From Stieleria neptunia (GTDB taxonomy: Bacteria > Planctomycetota > Planctomycetia > Pirellulales > Pirellulaceae), in NCBI RefSeq assembly GCF_007754155.1, contig NZ_CP037423.1, positions 1,364,001-1,428,000 on the forward strand: a stretch of DNA of 64,000 bases. Reading direction: 5' to 3'. Below, in pieces: positions 15,590-28,149 of this stretch. Under the pieces are notes generated by a model. It saw only the letters and a list, made by a program, of their open reading frames with translations, was not told where the DNA came from and made no database searches. The translations under genes were made by a program, and so were the position numbers. How positions within the stretch are numbered: position 1 is the first letter of the stretch; each line of letters opens with the position of its first letter.

Positions 15590-18052
15590 ATGAGCACCGA
15601 AGCAACACTCACTGCACTGACGACGACGCGGCACGAAGCTTCTTCGACCGCGTGGTTCTGGTGGAAGGAAACTCGCCAGCTGGCACCGTTGGTGGCGCTG
15701 CTGGCGATCGTCTCGCTGTTGATCATCGTCATCAACGCCATCCTGGGCGTTGCGATGGAATCGTTTCGATTTCAATTGCCCCATGAAGTGACAATGCTGG
15801 TCTTTCCAGGTCTGTTCGCGACCGGGGCAGGCCCCTTGTTGGTCGGCCAGGAACGGTCTCAACGCACGATCGATTGGCTGGCATTGCTGCCGATCTCGTC
15901 CAAGCGACTCGCGACGACAAAATTGCTGGTCGGCATGGCCGGCCTGGCCGTGATGTGGGCGTTTGCGTTGCTGGTCATCACGGCGTTTGATCTCGGGCAA
16001 CGCGACACATCGCACTGGACGATCGGCGGCCAGACCGGTTATTCCGGTAACCCGTTCAGCTATCCGGTTTGGATCTCCCATTCGTTGTTCGTGTTGCTGG
16101 CGGGTTTTTATGTCGCCTGGCGGATCAAGAATCAATTTTATTCGTTGATCGCGTTGATTCCGCTGGCGTTCTCGCCAATGATCGCGACGTCGCTGATTTC
16201 CGAGTTTTCCGATCGCCCGATGGCGACGGGCCCATTGGATTGGATCAACTTTGGGTTCACGTTGCTGGGGATTGCGATCGTCACTCCGATCACCTATCGA
16301 GCCGCGATCCGCACGCTCGGTGCCGCGGATGCCCCTGCGGTCACACCGTTGTTGGACGTCGCGCCGCATTCCCCGGCACGCGAAACGAACGATTCCATCG
16401 CCCCCACGTTTGGAACGCAAACCGCGCCGATCATTTGGCAATCGATTCACTCGGCCAAGGGCATGTTGGCGATCTTGATCGGCATGTTGCTGGTCAGCTT
16501 CCTGGCCGCGATTCAAATGGCGGCGGTGGATCGGTACCGCGGGATCATCGGCCTTTTGCCATGGCTGCTGCTGATGGCTCCGCTTGCCGTCTGCTGGTTG
16601 GGGATCAGCGTGTTCAAGCACGACGGGGCGTCCGAACGGGTGCGTTTCTTGGCCGACCGTGGCGTCTCACCGGGCAAGACTTATTTCGCACTGCATGCGG
16701 TACCGATCGCCATCCTTTGCGGTTCGCTCTTGGTGTATGGGCTTTGGAATCTGACGATCATCCATCGGGAGGCGGTCTCTGATTTCGCCGCGGGTTTGCC
16801 GTCGCTGGTGACGATGCTGATGATCGTCGTTTGGATCTATGCGATCTCCCAGTGGGTCAGCCAGTTTGTCCGCACGCTGATTTTGTCGGTCATTCTGGCT
16901 CCGATCCTGTCATTGGTGACGGTCGGCTGGCTGGTGTTCGCCTACGTCTCACTCGGCTTTCCGATCTACGGTTTGATTCTCTGCGGGCTCGCTCCGATGG
17001 TGGCGACGTACGTGATGATGCGGCGTTACATGGACACGTCTGACCGACCGTTGACGTTCGTCGTCGGCGGCGGCGTGGTTGGGCTGATCGTGTTGTTGCC
17101 GATCGGCTTTGCCACCGCTCACGTGCTCTCGGTCCCCGCCATGGATCCGACACTGCGATCGGAGCTGATCAGCGAAGCCCAGCGTGATTCCGTCGGGAAC
17201 GCCCCGTCGGCCTACCTGCGGATGACGGGGCTCATGGTAGACGACTCGCATCGGTACGATCCGTTCCGCGACAAGATGAAAGAGCTGGAAGGTTCTCTGG
17301 GCCGCTACAACCTAGACCCGCTGGAAACCGTCGAGCCGATTCGATCCAGGGCCGGCAGCAAAGTGATCGCCCACGTCGGTCCGCACGAGTACTCGCGTTG
17401 GCATGGCAACCTGATGCGGGCACGGATCCAGTGGCGACAGACCCAAGACGATCAAGCGTGGACCGAATTGGCGAATTGGCTGGACGCGTCCGCTATCCTG
17501 CTTCCCGCACTCCGCCGCAGCAGCCTGCTCTCGGACCAGGAAGTTGCCGATCGCCTGGAAGTGTTGCTGATCGATACGCTGCAACACGAGGTGCCCGTCG
17601 ACCGTGTTGACGCCGCCGCCGTTCAGACCGCCATGCAAGCCATCGGAACACCGGCCAGTCGGGCAGCGGCGCGTCGCCGCGCGGTGGTGGTGACATGGCA
17701 ACACAAGTTCCAGGACGACCGGGGACGCTATCTGAATCACAATCTGACGGTGCTGGGTCATCTACCTCCGGGGCTGGTCGGTTGGATGCAGCCGAGGCTT
17801 TATGATTCGTTGGTCGCCGCCATGCTGGAGGGGATCGATGCCGCGGCCAACCGCAGTGACGACATCGGTTGGCGACTGAAACTTCACCAGCTTCATCAAA
17901 CCGGTGGCGTGTTCCAGGCGAGTCGTTACGGCGACGAACTGCGCAGCATGCCGGCGATCGAAACGATGATCCTCGGAAACGTCAACGGCTACGGCCAACT
18001 CTGGGGCCGCGACTGGGAATACGTTGAATTACAGATCGGGAAACAACCATGA
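15590..18052 (+). CDS. Large ABC-2 type permease with a C-terminal soluble domain
   Basis: 820 residues from the ATG at 15590. The N-terminal half has two sets of about six hydrophobic segments, starting with WWKETRQLAPLVALLAIVSLLIIVIN and including FPGLFATGAGPLLVGQERSQRTIDWLALLPIS, which is typical of ABC-2/NatB-like permeases. From about residue 515 to the end there is a roughly 300-residue soluble region (SVPAMDPTLRSELISEAQRDS... onward) that I do not recognise. The stop codon overlaps the next start in ATGA, so the downstream protein is probably made in fixed proportion. The transported substrate is unknown. Confidence 0.85.
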   Translation: MSTEATLTALTTTRHEASSTAWFWWKETRQLAPLVALLAIVSLLIIVINAILGVAMESFRFQLPHEVTMLVFPGLFATGAGPLLVGQERSQRTIDWLALLPISSKRLATTKLLVGMAGLAVMWAFALLVITAFDLGQRDTSHWTIGGQTGYSGNPFSYPVWISHSLFVLLAGFYVAWRIKNQFYSLIALIPLAFSPMIATSLISEFSDRPMATGPLDWINFGFTLLGIAIVTPITYRAAIRTLGAADAPAVTPLLDVAPHSPARETNDSIAPTFGTQTAPIIWQSIHSAKGMLAILIGMLLVSFLAAIQMAAVDRYRGIIGLLPWLLLMAPLAVCWLGISVFKHDGASERVRFLADRGVSPGKTYFALHAVPIAILCGSLLVYGLWNLTIIHREAVSDFAAGLPSLVTMLMIVVWIYAISQWVSQFVRTLILSVILAPILSLVTVGWLVFAYVSLGFPIYGLILCGLAPMVATYVMMRRYMDTSDRPLTFVVGGGVVGLIVLLPIGFATAHVLSVPAMDPTLRSELISEAQRDSVGNAPSAYLRMTGLMVDDSHRYDPFRDKMKELEGSLGRYNLDPLETVEPIRSRAGSKVIAHVGPHEYSRWHGNLMRARIQWRQTQDDQAWTELANWLDASAILLPALRRSSLLSDQEVADRLEVLLIDTLQHEVPVDRVDAAAVQTAMQAIGTPASRAAARRRAVVVTWQHKFQDDRGRYLNHNLTVLGHLPPGLVGWMQPRLYDSLVAAMLEGIDAAANRSDDIGWRLKLHQLHQTGGVFQASRYGDELRSMPAIETMILGNVNGYGQLWGRDWEYVELQIGKQP

Positions 18053-19383
18053 GTGCTTCACCAAAATCCTCTCGAGACCGAACGATGATCGCCTTGGCGA
18101 TCGCTCCGCCGATCGCGCTGGTGCTGTTCTGCGTCTCGGCCGCCGCAACCTGGCGGTCCGGTGCGGCAAAGATCAGACCGATGCTGGAGCGGTCGTTCCC
18201 GCCCGAGCTGATCGATTCGCCGGTTGCCCTGGCCACCGACTACGCGGCCCGAACCAGTCAGGAGCACACGAAATCAAACCTGGAATTGATGTTTGCGATC
18301 GACGTGCTCAACGACCAATACCAGATCTTGTTTGAAGTGCTGGATGAACAGGAAGATCTGTTTGAAAACCTGGACGAAGAGCACCCGATCGACAAGTTCC
18401 TCGACGGCTATTTGGCCGAAGCGGCACCGTTGCTGGAAATGGCCAAACAGCTCGAACTGGATCAGTCCTCGATTTGGCATGCCAACGAATTCGGAAATCC
18501 CAACCGATATTCGAGCGGGCTGCGCTCCATCCGTGGATTGCCCGAGTTGTTGCGAGCGGAATTTCGCGGTGCGGTTCGTGACAAACAGACCGATCGGGCG
18601 ATGGAAGCCTTTCGACTGTTTCAGCGACTGGGTATCGGACCGACCGAACTCGTCTCCCACCGCATCCTCCCGTTGGTCACCGAGTCGATCGCCACGGGGA
18701 TTTGGAGTGAATCTGAGCTGGATGAAATCGTTCATCGGATCGAGGCGTCACCGGATTTGAACCAGGCGTGGCAGGACAGCATTCGCTCGACCAAACTGGC
18801 GCAGATCCCTTGGTTGCTGCGTGGCGAAGTCGTCCAGACGTGGCGTCATGACCCGATGCCGAAAACGTTCGCCCCCAGCCGTCGCATCGAATGGCTCAAT
18901 CGCAACGACCAATTCTCGCGTGTCGGCGGAATCGGAACATTTGCCGCGATCAAGCGGGTGATGAAACTGCAAGAGAAGTTCCGTCGGGAATCAGGTTCCG
19001 GGTTGGATCTGGCGCTCCAGATCCCCGCGTACAATCAACCCTACAGCGCGGGCCAATCGAAAGACTACTTGGCGACGGTTTACACCCGTGTCGCCAACGA
19101 ACGCCGGTACGCCCGGACGGCCGCCGCGGTGGCGAGGTACAAGCTAAAGTTCGACCAATACCCGGCAACACTCAACGATTTGGCCAAGGTGAACCTACCG
19201 GCCAGCGCAACCCTGGATCCGTTAGGCGGACCGTTTCAATTCGCGTCCGATGGAGAGAGATGTGAATTGGGCAACGCGTCGATCTGGTTCACCGATGGCC
19301 GCGGCTACAGCGGAACGTTCGGCACGCGTGATGGAACGCTTTCCGCGATTTTAAAACAGTTTGTGGTGCTCAAGTTCCGTTGA
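18049..19383 (+). CDS. Membrane-anchored protein of unknown function with pseudopilin-like C-terminus
   Basis: 444 residues beginning in an ATGA overlap with the permease. One N-terminal transmembrane helix (MIALAIAPPIALVLFCVSAAATW) is followed by a largely alpha-helical region. The last 100 residues contain RYARTAAAVARYKLKFDQYP and LDPLGGPFQFAS. They resemble the periplasmic portion of type II secretion pseudopilins (alpha spine, then a D-P-x-G turn), although no prepilin cleavage motif is present. The tight coupling suggests it works with the ABC transporter, possibly outside the membrane. I cannot assign a substrate or activity. Confidence 0.75.
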   Translation: MSASPKSSRDRTMIALAIAPPIALVLFCVSAAATWRSGAAKIRPMLERSFPPELIDSPVALATDYAARTSQEHTKSNLELMFAIDVLNDQYQILFEVLDEQEDLFENLDEEHPIDKFLDGYLAEAAPLLEMAKQLELDQSSIWHANEFGNPNRYSSGLRSIRGLPELLRAEFRGAVRDKQTDRAMEAFRLFQRLGIGPTELVSHRILPLVTESIATGIWSESELDEIVHRIEASPDLNQAWQDSIRSTKLAQIPWLLRGEVVQTWRHDPMPKTFAPSRRIEWLNRNDQFSRVGGIGTFAAIKRVMKLQEKFRRESGSGLDLALQIPAYNQPYSAGQSKDYLATVYTRVANERRYARTAAAVARYKLKFDQYPATLNDLAKVNLPASATLDPLGGPFQFASDGERCELGNASIWFTDGRGYSGTFGTRDGTLSAILKQFVVLKFR

Positions 19384-19499
19384 TCAGCGTGGCGGAAGCC
19401 GTCCAGGATTTCGGCCACGCATCACCGTCTCACGCGTCGCAACTGAACACCCGATGGCGTCAACCCTTTCTATGTCTGTCATGCAACTTGCCTGATGAC

Positions 19500-19720
19500 A
19501 GAATTTAAGGCCCGGAGGGCCGGCAGAGTGTCTGCCGGTGGCGTGAGCCACCGGAGATGATTCCAAGGAATGTCCAAGGCCCAACGGGCCGACACAATGC
19601 CTGGATTTTGGTTCCTTTTGTGCCGGCCCTTCAGGCCTCAGCCTTTCGCGTGCTGATCTACCGGTGGCTAACGCCACCGGCAAGCATTATGCCAGCCCTC
19701 CGGGCCTCAGCGGAGGCATC
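19500..19720. repeat. GC-rich palindromic repeats in a convergent gap
   Basis: The 444-bp gap between convergent genes carries hairpins such as CCGGTGGCGTGAGCCACCGG (19535-19554) and a similar 20-bp one at 19661-19680. These are linked by GGCCCGGAGGGCC-like and GGCCCTTCAGGCC-like segments. Nothing in this gap looks coding. Confidence 0.75.
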
Positions 19721-19827
19721 TATCGATTTCAGTAGCGAGAGAATTCAGGAAAGACCGCAATGGAAGCCGCCACGTATTTCGGCAAGCCAACGGTGCGGTC
19801 CCCCAACCCTTAACGAGTTCCGCGACC

Positions 19828-22167
<2,340 letters not shown>

Positions 22168-22287
22168 GCATTGACGCGGATCGATCATGACCATCACTTG
22201 AAAGAGTCGTCCAGGAAGGGAGGGGACGATTCATTGTAGCGGCGATCGTCGACCGCTTCGCGCCCCGCGTGACGGCTTGTTGGCTTT

Positions 22288-22355
22288 GTGAGCCGTGACG
22301 CGTAAGCGGCCGGGCATTGCGGCGGCTGCCCGAGGTCTTACGGCCAGCGGCTCAC
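22288..22355. repeat. 68-bp imperfect palindrome (GTGAGCCG ... CGGCTCAC)
   Basis: The two halves are similar but not identical reverse complements (GTGAGCCGTGACGCGTAAG versus GTGAGCCGCTGGCCGTAAG). It is closely related to the element at 4666-4732 and lies between two same-strand genes. The rest of the gap between 22198 and 22482 shows nothing recognisable. Confidence 0.8.
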
Positions 22356-22482
22356 CATTGACTCGGTGGATCGTGGATCAATCAGCGGATCGGTCAGCGA
22401 CCGGTCCGTAGTGAAGCCAACGCCAACACGCGCCACTGGCTGACGCCACGTGCTGGGACGCGGCGCAAGCGTGACCTTGCCC

Positions 22483-24264
22483 CTACTGCAGGATCATGTC
22501 GTCGACGGTCATGCCGCCGGGGATCATCGGCAGGACGTGCTCTTGGTAGGGCACTTCGACGTCCAGGACGTAGGGACCGGGATGGGCGATCATTTCGCGA
22601 ATCGCGCCTTCCAGGTCGGCTTTCTTTCTCACCGTCGCCGCACCGCACCCGTAGCCTTGTGCGATCTTGACAAAGTCGGGGTAGCGCTCGGTGGCGTAGG
22701 AAAATCGTTCCGCCTCGCTGTTGCCGCTGGCTTCGTTGTGATGGATCGGGCCCAAGTAAGTGTGGGCTCGGTTTCGATCCATGAAGCGATCTTCCCACTG
22801 CACCACCATGCCCAAGTGCTGGTTGTTGAGCAGGAAGACTTTGACGGGTAATTCTTCGCAGAAACAGGTCGCCAGTTCTTGGACGTTCATCTGGAAACTG
22901 CCATCGCCGTCGATATCGATGACCAACGAATTCGGCAGCGCCGCTTGAATGCCCATCGCGCACGGCAGCCCAAATCCCATCGTGCCCAGCCCGCTGCTGG
23001 AGTGCCAGGTGCGGGGGCGTCGGAATCGGTAGAACTGTGCCGCCCACATCTGGTGCTGTCCGACACCGACGGAGATCTGGGCATCCATGTCCGCGGTGAT
23101 GTCACTGAGCGTCCGGATCGCGTGTTGCTGCAAGATCCCGTCGAACTCCGAGTCATACTTGAAGGGGTACTTCGCCTTGAGTTCTTTGCAGTGCTCGCGC
23201 CAGGGATCGATGTCGCATTTGGTGACGGTTTTATTCAGAGCGTTGAGCACCTGTTTGACGTCGCCACGGACCGGGATGTGGGCTTCCTTGTTCTTGTTCA
23301 GCTCGGATCCGTCGATGTCGACGTGGATGATCTTGGCGTCCTTGGCAAACGCTTCGACTTTCCCGGTCACGCGGTCGTCAAAACGAACGCCCAGGGCGAT
23401 CAGCAAGTCGCAATCTCGGACGGCGTAATTGGCATAGGCTGCGCCGTGCATGCCCAACCAGTCCATCGAGTTTTCGTTGTCCGGCGGCACGGCACCGATG
23501 CCCATCACGGTGGTCACGGTCGGAATGCCCGTTTTGTTGATGAACTCGTTGAGCTCTTCGCTGGCGTTGCCCAAGATGATCCCGCCACCGGCGTAGATCA
23601 TCGGGCGACGGGCGAGTCGGATCGCGGCGGTGAGCTGACGGATCGTTTCGCTGGCCACCGGCGGCGGCGCCGCTTCGTAGCCGGGCAGATTCATCGGCGG
23701 ATCGAGATCCAGGTTGCTCGTCACGTCCGACAACTGAACGTCTTTGGGCAGATCGACCAACACCGGCCCCGGGCGTCCGGAACTGGCGATGTGGAACGCC
23801 TCCTTCATCACGCGCGGCAATTCGCTGATATCGGTGACCAGGTAGTGGTGCTTGGTGATTCCGCGGCACACCTCGACCATCGGCGTTTCTTGGAACGCGT
23901 CCGAACCGATCGCTCGGGTGGGAACCTGGGCGGTCAGACAGACCATCGGAATGCTGTCCAGTTTGGCGTCGGCGATTGCGGTGACCAGGTTGGTTGCCCC
24001 GGGGCCGCTGGTGGCCAGCACCACGCCGACCCGGCCGGTCGAACGGGCGTAGCCTTGGGCGGCAAACGCCCCGCCCTGCTCGTGACGCGGCAAAATCGTC
24101 CGAATCGAATCGCCGTAACGCGTCAGGGCCTGGTGCAACGGCATGCTGCATCCGCCCGGATAGGCGAACAGTACATCGACCCCGTGATCTACCAGTGATT
24201 TGACAATGATGTCGGCTCCGGTCATCACGCGGTTTTCAGTGTTGGCAGCTTTTGCGGTGCTCAT
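22483..24264 (-). CDS. ilvB: Acetolactate synthase large (catalytic) subunit
   Basis: 593 residues from the ATG at 24264. A ThDP-dependent enzyme with the N-terminal domain [23 protein letters not shown], the catalytic-Glu region [17 protein letters not shown], the FAD/acetohydroxyacid block [18 protein letters not shown], and the ThDP-binding motif [17 protein letters not shown]...[15 protein letters not shown]. It condenses two pyruvates, or pyruvate and 2-ketobutyrate, in valine/isoleucine synthesis. The regulatory subunit gene (ilvN) is not adjacent. No leader-peptide attenuator is evident upstream. Confidence 0.96.
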   Translation of the reverse strand: MSTAKAANTENRVMTGADIIVKSLVDHGVDVLFAYPGGCSMPLHQALTRYGDSIRTILPRHEQGGAFAAQGYARSTGRVGVVLATSGPGATNLVTAIADAKLDSIPMVCLTAQVPTRAIGSDAFQETPMVEVCRGITKHHYLVTDISELPRVMKEAFHIASSGRPGPVLVDLPKDVQLSDVTSNLDLDPPMNLPGYEAAPPPVASETIRQLTAAIRLARRPMIYAGGGIILGNASEELNEFINKTGIPTVTTVMGIGAVPPDNENSMDWLGMHGAAYANYAVRDCDLLIALGVRFDDRVTGKVEAFAKDAKIIHVDIDGSELNKNKEAHIPVRGDVKQVLNALNKTVTKCDIDPWREHCKELKAKYPFKYDSEFDGILQQHAIRTLSDITADMDAQISVGVGQHQMWAAQFYRFRRPRTWHSSSGLGTMGFGLPCAMGIQAALPNSLVIDIDGDGSFQMNVQELATCFCEELPVKVFLLNNQHLGMVVQWEDRFMDRNRAHTYLGPIHHNEASGNSEAERFSYATERYPDFVKIAQGYGCGAATVRKKADLEGAIREMIAHPGPYVLDVEVPYQEHVLPMIPGGMTVDDMILQ

Positions 24265-24409
24265 GAGTGGGAAATTGCTAGGACGAAATGGAAATGGAGA
24301 CGTCGAAAGTAGGGAAACTGACATTTACGTGGCAGGGAGAACTTCCGAACCTAGCCGCTAACGTAAGTGGGGGCCGAAGCTTAGGCAATGCGAAAAACAC
24401 CCGGCAAAG

Positions 24410-24802
24410 ATGACTAGTTGGTTCAATTTGGCAGCAATCGCCCTGGGCGGGGCAATCGGATCGCTCTGCCGCTACGGCGTGACGCTCACCGCGGCAGCGC
24501 TGCCGGGCGGGTCGACGATGCTGGGAACCACGATCGCCAACATCGTCGGATGCGGCCTCTTGGGAGCCCTGTCTTCCCTTGACCCGACCCAATCGGAGTC
24601 GATTGAGCGATTAATGCTCGCCGTTCGGGTCGGATTCCTGGGCTCGTTGACCACGTTTTCCACGTTCACGGCCGAGTCCTCGATGCTGGCCGGCGAAGGT
24701 CGTTGGGGGGCATCGGGCATCTACGTCCTGGCCAATCTGATCCTCGGCTATTTGGCACTGATTCTCGCGGGCAACCTGGTCAGGTGGTGGATTCAAACAT
24801 GA
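24410..24802 (+). CDS. crcB: Fluoride ion channel CrcB/Fluc
   Basis: 130 residues with four membrane helices and the family motifs: GGAIGSLCRYG near the N-terminus, GTTIANIVGCGLLG, and the pore-lining GFLGSLTTFSTFTAES with its sodium-site backbone turn and Phe box. It functions as an antiparallel dimer exporting fluoride. Length and motifs are complete, so a single self-associating subunit is expected. I saw no convincing fluoride riboswitch in the 145 bp upstream. Confidence 0.96.
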   Translation: MTSWFNLAAIALGGAIGSLCRYGVTLTAAALPGGSTMLGTTIANIVGCGLLGALSSLDPTQSESIERLMLAVRVGFLGSLTTFSTFTAESSMLAGEGRWGASGIYVLANLILGYLALILAGNLVRWWIQT

Positions 24803-25007
24803 ACAACAGAACTTTGATGCACCAGAGAGACCACGAATCTGGAGGTCGCGTTCCCCGCCAAACGGCGAAGACGCCCGCCACAGCCTGCCGATGCACCGGG
24901 TCAGGGAATCACCCTCCCGTGTGGAGGTCGCGCGGTTCCAAAGTCGTTGATCGCAAGGGGGGTTCGTCACTCTCCCCCTGGGCATTGGTGTCGACACAAC
25001 TTCGGTC

Positions 25008-25136
25008 ACCCTCCCTGCCAGGGAGGGTCGAGCGCAGCGAGGGGAGGGTTGATGGATTGTTGCTGAGTGATTCCGAGCCACATAGACCCTCCCCGCGTCG
25101 TCGTAAACTCCTCCGCGACCCTCCCAGAGGGAGGGT
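25008..25136. repeat. GC-rich hairpin repeats (ACCCTCCC...GGGAGGGT)
   Basis: Two hairpins, 25008-25028 with 10-bp arms and 25118-25136 with 8-bp arms, flank a spacer containing further CCCTCCCC tracts. They lie in the 419-bp gap between crcB and the next plus-strand gene. A long open frame runs through them but only by virtue of lacking stops. Confidence 0.75.
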
Positions 25137-25221
25137 GACTTCACGTTTTGCGACCTGTGCAGACGTCAATGCCTGCCAGGAGGGTGACTTTAAAACCGCA
25201 CGACCTTTGTGCGGAAGGGCT

Positions 25222-28149
25222 TTGTGCGGAAGGGGCGCGGGAAGGTCTCTCCCGGCGTGGGCAGCCCTGATCACGATGTTGTCCCTCGCACTGGTCGGCA
25301 CCCCGGCAGCCCAGGCCCAGCCGGCCCCCAACGGCCCCGATCGCCTGCGATCGCTACCGCCGATTCAAGCCCTCCCGATCACGTCGGGCGCCGGCTCCAA
25401 AGGCACCGCCCCGGCCGCGCTGACGTCTCCGCCGTATTGCGATAGCGACACCCTGCGCACCTCGGCGACGATTCGGGCGCTGCAGTTTTGGGGGCAGGAG
25501 CGTGGCGTTGCCGTCGGCGACCACGGCAGCATCCTTGTCACCGCCGACGGCGGACGATCCTGGAAGGATGTGGAAAGCGGCGTGCAGTGCCGACTCAATG
25601 ACGTCCTGTGGGTCGATGACCGCATCGTCGTCGCGCTCGGCGGCGGTGTCGATGTGGTCACGCGGATCAGCCGCGGCGCGATTTTGGTCAGCCATGATGC
25701 AGGAGCGTCGTGGCGTCGATCGGCTGATTCCGAGTTGCCGTTGCTGTACTCGGTGGAGCGCACCCGTGGCAACCACTCCGGCGACCGGCGTTCTTCCATC
25801 ACCGCCGTCGGTGCCCCGGATCCGATCACCGGAGCCACCTCGTTTCAATCACGCGACGGCGGACGTAGCTGGCAATCCATGCTCGCCCCGCGAGCGGTTG
25901 CATCGACCGACGCGTTGCAACGATCGCCGATCCGACCGACCGCCACCGCCGAACAGTCGGCAGACTTGTCTGAGCGCGTCAACACGCGATCGATCATCCG
26001 CGCCTCGTGCCAACTCGACGACCAAACCATCTTGTGTGCCGGCGACCACGGAAACATCTTTCGATCCACCGATGGCGGACAAACCTGGTCGGCCGTGCGG
26101 TCGGCTGCGTGGTCGAACGACGCCTCGCAGGGACCGCCCGGGGCCTGTGCGATGTTGGTGATCGCCGCCAACGAAGACCGGGTCCCGTGGGCATTGATCG
26201 GACGCGAAACGTTGGAAAAACGATTGCGTTGCAATCTGGTCGTCGGGACGCTCGACGCATCTGGGGCCCATGCACTCGACCATGCACTCGACCAAGCCGC
26301 GATGAGGCTGGGCGTTGCGGCGGTGGACTCGTTTGCTGCATCCGACGAGGACGTTTCGCTGGCGACATTGCGACGTTGGATCGACGTCCACCAGCCGCCG
26401 ATCCTGGTCCTCGACGACGAACTGTCTGCGGAAACCAAGACGGCGCTGTTGCAACACGCCGTCGCCGGCGGGGCCGAAAAAGTGGTCGAGTACGCGCTGC
26501 ACGGTCGCGGCGAGACGCTGCTGCACGACAGCGCGATGCTTCCCGAAAGCGGCGTGCTGGCAGGTGATTTCGCTGCCGACGGTTTGATGTTGGTCTCAGA
26601 CTTTGAATTCGCCAGCGACGCCGACGTCGTTGAAAATCCCTGGGTCGCCATCAACACCCGTTACAGCGGTGGTTCCCAATTCGCCCGCGGTGACAGTTTA
26701 GGCCTGGGCGTGCGTCTGAACCGTGGGCACCGTTTGCCGCCGCGCCAGAGCAAAGCCAGTCGTCGGCGATTGCACATCATCCAAGGAAGACTGAAACAGC
26801 AAGCGGCCATCATCGAGTTACTGGGGACGCAAACGGACGCATCAGGACAAACGGCTCCCGACAAGTTTGCCGAGGCGCTCAGCCGGCTGCTTGATCAAAC
26901 CAGTCGCGAAGATCAATTCCGATCCGCCTGGTCGATCGCGCGGCGGTCCGTCGGTCAATCAAATCCGATCGCGGTGTGGGAGGAGGTCGCACGCCGATTC
27001 GACGGGGCCTCCGCCGCCCAACTGCTGGGACTCCACGCCCGGGCGCGACAGCAGAGCCAGGAATGGGATCGCCATCGGGCGCTGATCAACGGCCTGCGTC
27101 CATCCGGTGCACCGGTCGCCACTTCCTCAAGCGGCGTCCAGTCGCTGCCCGACGCCGCCCAAGAACTGTTGCCGACGGTCGGCGGTCACGCGGCGATCGT
27201 TTCACCGTTCCAGTCCAACCGTACCGCGACCCCGGATTCGCAACCGGCTGTGATCCAAGCCTCCGCGGCGCTTCCGCTGGGCAATCACCGCTTCAACGGC
27301 CTGCACCGATCCAATCGCCTGCTGACCCCCTTTCGCCAGGCGTCCGAGCACAGGCAGGAACACAAGATCGACCTGGCCTGGCAAATGCATCCGGTTCGTT
27401 TGATCGTCGAAGACGCATTGGCCCGGAAGCAGCGAAGTGCGACCGAACAGGCCGCGACCGAACAGGCCGCGACCGAACAGGGCGAGAAAGCCCCCACCCG
27501 AAGCGCCGTGGCGGAGCACGATTTCTCCGCCGACGTGCGGCGCATCGCCGATCATCAGTCGCCTTGGTCCAGTTTGCTTCGGCCGTCTTCCCGCCAGACC
27601 GCGATCGCCGTAAAAACCGCAGCACCTCCACGATTGGACGGTCGACTCCAGGAACCGTTCTGGAACGACACCGATGCCCAACCGGCGCAGACACGAGGCC
27701 GGAGACCGCTGACGCTTCGATTCGCTTGGGACGAACAGTACCTGTATGTCGCGGTACAGGGCTCCGCCGAGCACTTCGTCAAAACGGTTGATTCCGAACC
27801 GGTGGGGCGTCGCGATGCGGACCTGACACAATCGGATCGCGTCACATTGGGATTCGACATCGATCGTGATCTACTGACCGCGATGAACCTCAGCTTCACC
27901 CGCCGGGGCCGGACCCACGACGACCTGGACGGCTCGGACCGCTGGAACCCCACCTGGTACGTGGCAACCCATGCGTCCGGCGACGGCGTCCTGACCGCGG
28001 AGATCGCGATCGAACAACGCAGTCTGGCCGTGTCGCTGCGAGAGGGAGACACCTGGTTCGTCGAAGCCCAGTCGCTCGCCGCCGGCCGACCGAGACGCTA
28101 CCACCTGATGCCCGATCCGTTGACACGGGTCCGCGTGGATTTTCGTTAA
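25222..28149 (+). CDS. Large exported protein with Ycf48-like repeats and a C-terminal CBM9/DOMON-like domain
   Basis: About 975 residues if translation begins at the TTG at 25222, which has a GGAAGGG ribosome-binding site and yields a good signal peptide (RSLPAWAALITMLSLALVGTPAAQA). The frame stays open upstream through intergenic repeats, and the ATG at 25276 would truncate the signal. Residues about 70-300 hold BNR/Ycf48-type repeats (VGDHGSILVTADGGRSWKDV, GDHGNIFRSTDGGQTWSAV). A low-complexity helical middle includes a TEQAA triple repeat. The last 170 residues (PPRLDGRLQEPFW...FAWDEQYLYVAV) resemble carbohydrate-binding family 9/DOMON-like sandwiches. A surface or periplasmic sensing/binding role is inferred. 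The stop shares a TTAA palindrome with treZ. Confidence 0.78.
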   Translation: MCGRGAGRSLPAWAALITMLSLALVGTPAAQAQPAPNGPDRLRSLPPIQALPITSGAGSKGTAPAALTSPPYCDSDTLRTSATIRALQFWGQERGVAVGDHGSILVTADGGRSWKDVESGVQCRLNDVLWVDDRIVVALGGGVDVVTRISRGAILVSHDAGASWRRSADSELPLLYSVERTRGNHSGDRRSSITAVGAPDPITGATSFQSRDGGRSWQSMLAPRAVASTDALQRSPIRPTATAEQSADLSERVNTRSIIRASCQLDDQTILCAGDHGNIFRSTDGGQTWSAVRSAAWSNDASQGPPGACAMLVIAANEDRVPWALIGRETLEKRLRCNLVVGTLDASGAHALDHALDQAAMRLGVAAVDSFAASDEDVSLATLRRWIDVHQPPILVLDDELSAETKTALLQHAVAGGAEKVVEYALHGRGETLLHDSAMLPESGVLAGDFAADGLMLVSDFEFASDADVVENPWVAINTRYSGGSQFARGDSLGLGVRLNRGHRLPPRQSKASRRRLHIIQGRLKQQAAIIELLGTQTDASGQTAPDKFAEALSRLLDQTSREDQFRSAWSIARRSVGQSNPIAVWEEVARRFDGASAAQLLGLHARARQQSQEWDRHRALINGLRPSGAPVATSSSGVQSLPDAAQELLPTVGGHAAIVSPFQSNRTATPDSQPAVIQASAALPLGNHRFNGLHRSNRLLTPFRQASEHRQEHKIDLAWQMHPVRLIVEDALARKQRSATEQAATEQAATEQGEKAPTRSAVAEHDFSADVRRIADHQSPWSSLLRPSSRQTAIAVKTAAPPRLDGRLQEPFWNDTDAQPAQTRGRRPLTLRFAWDEQYLYVAVQGSAEHFVKTVDSEPVGRRDADLTQSDRVTLGFDIDRDLLTAMNLSFTRRGRTHDDLDGSDRWNPTWYVATHASGDGVLTAEIAIEQRSLAVSLREGDTWFVEAQSLAAGRPRRYHLMPDPLTRVRVDFR

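Noticed and set aside
22879..24198. Long open frame antisense to ilvB (439 codons)
   Set aside because: It mirrors the codon structure of a certain gene and has no family similarity; typical of GC-rich shadow frames.
24265..24409. Fluoride riboswitch upstream of crcB
   Set aside because: The conserved pseudoknot/loop sequences of the crcB motif are not visible; only GC-rich sequence without the expected pattern.
24703..25221. N-terminal extension of the Ycf48/CBM9 gene
   Set aside because: It overlaps the crcB 3' end, runs through hairpin repeats and would place the signal peptide internally.
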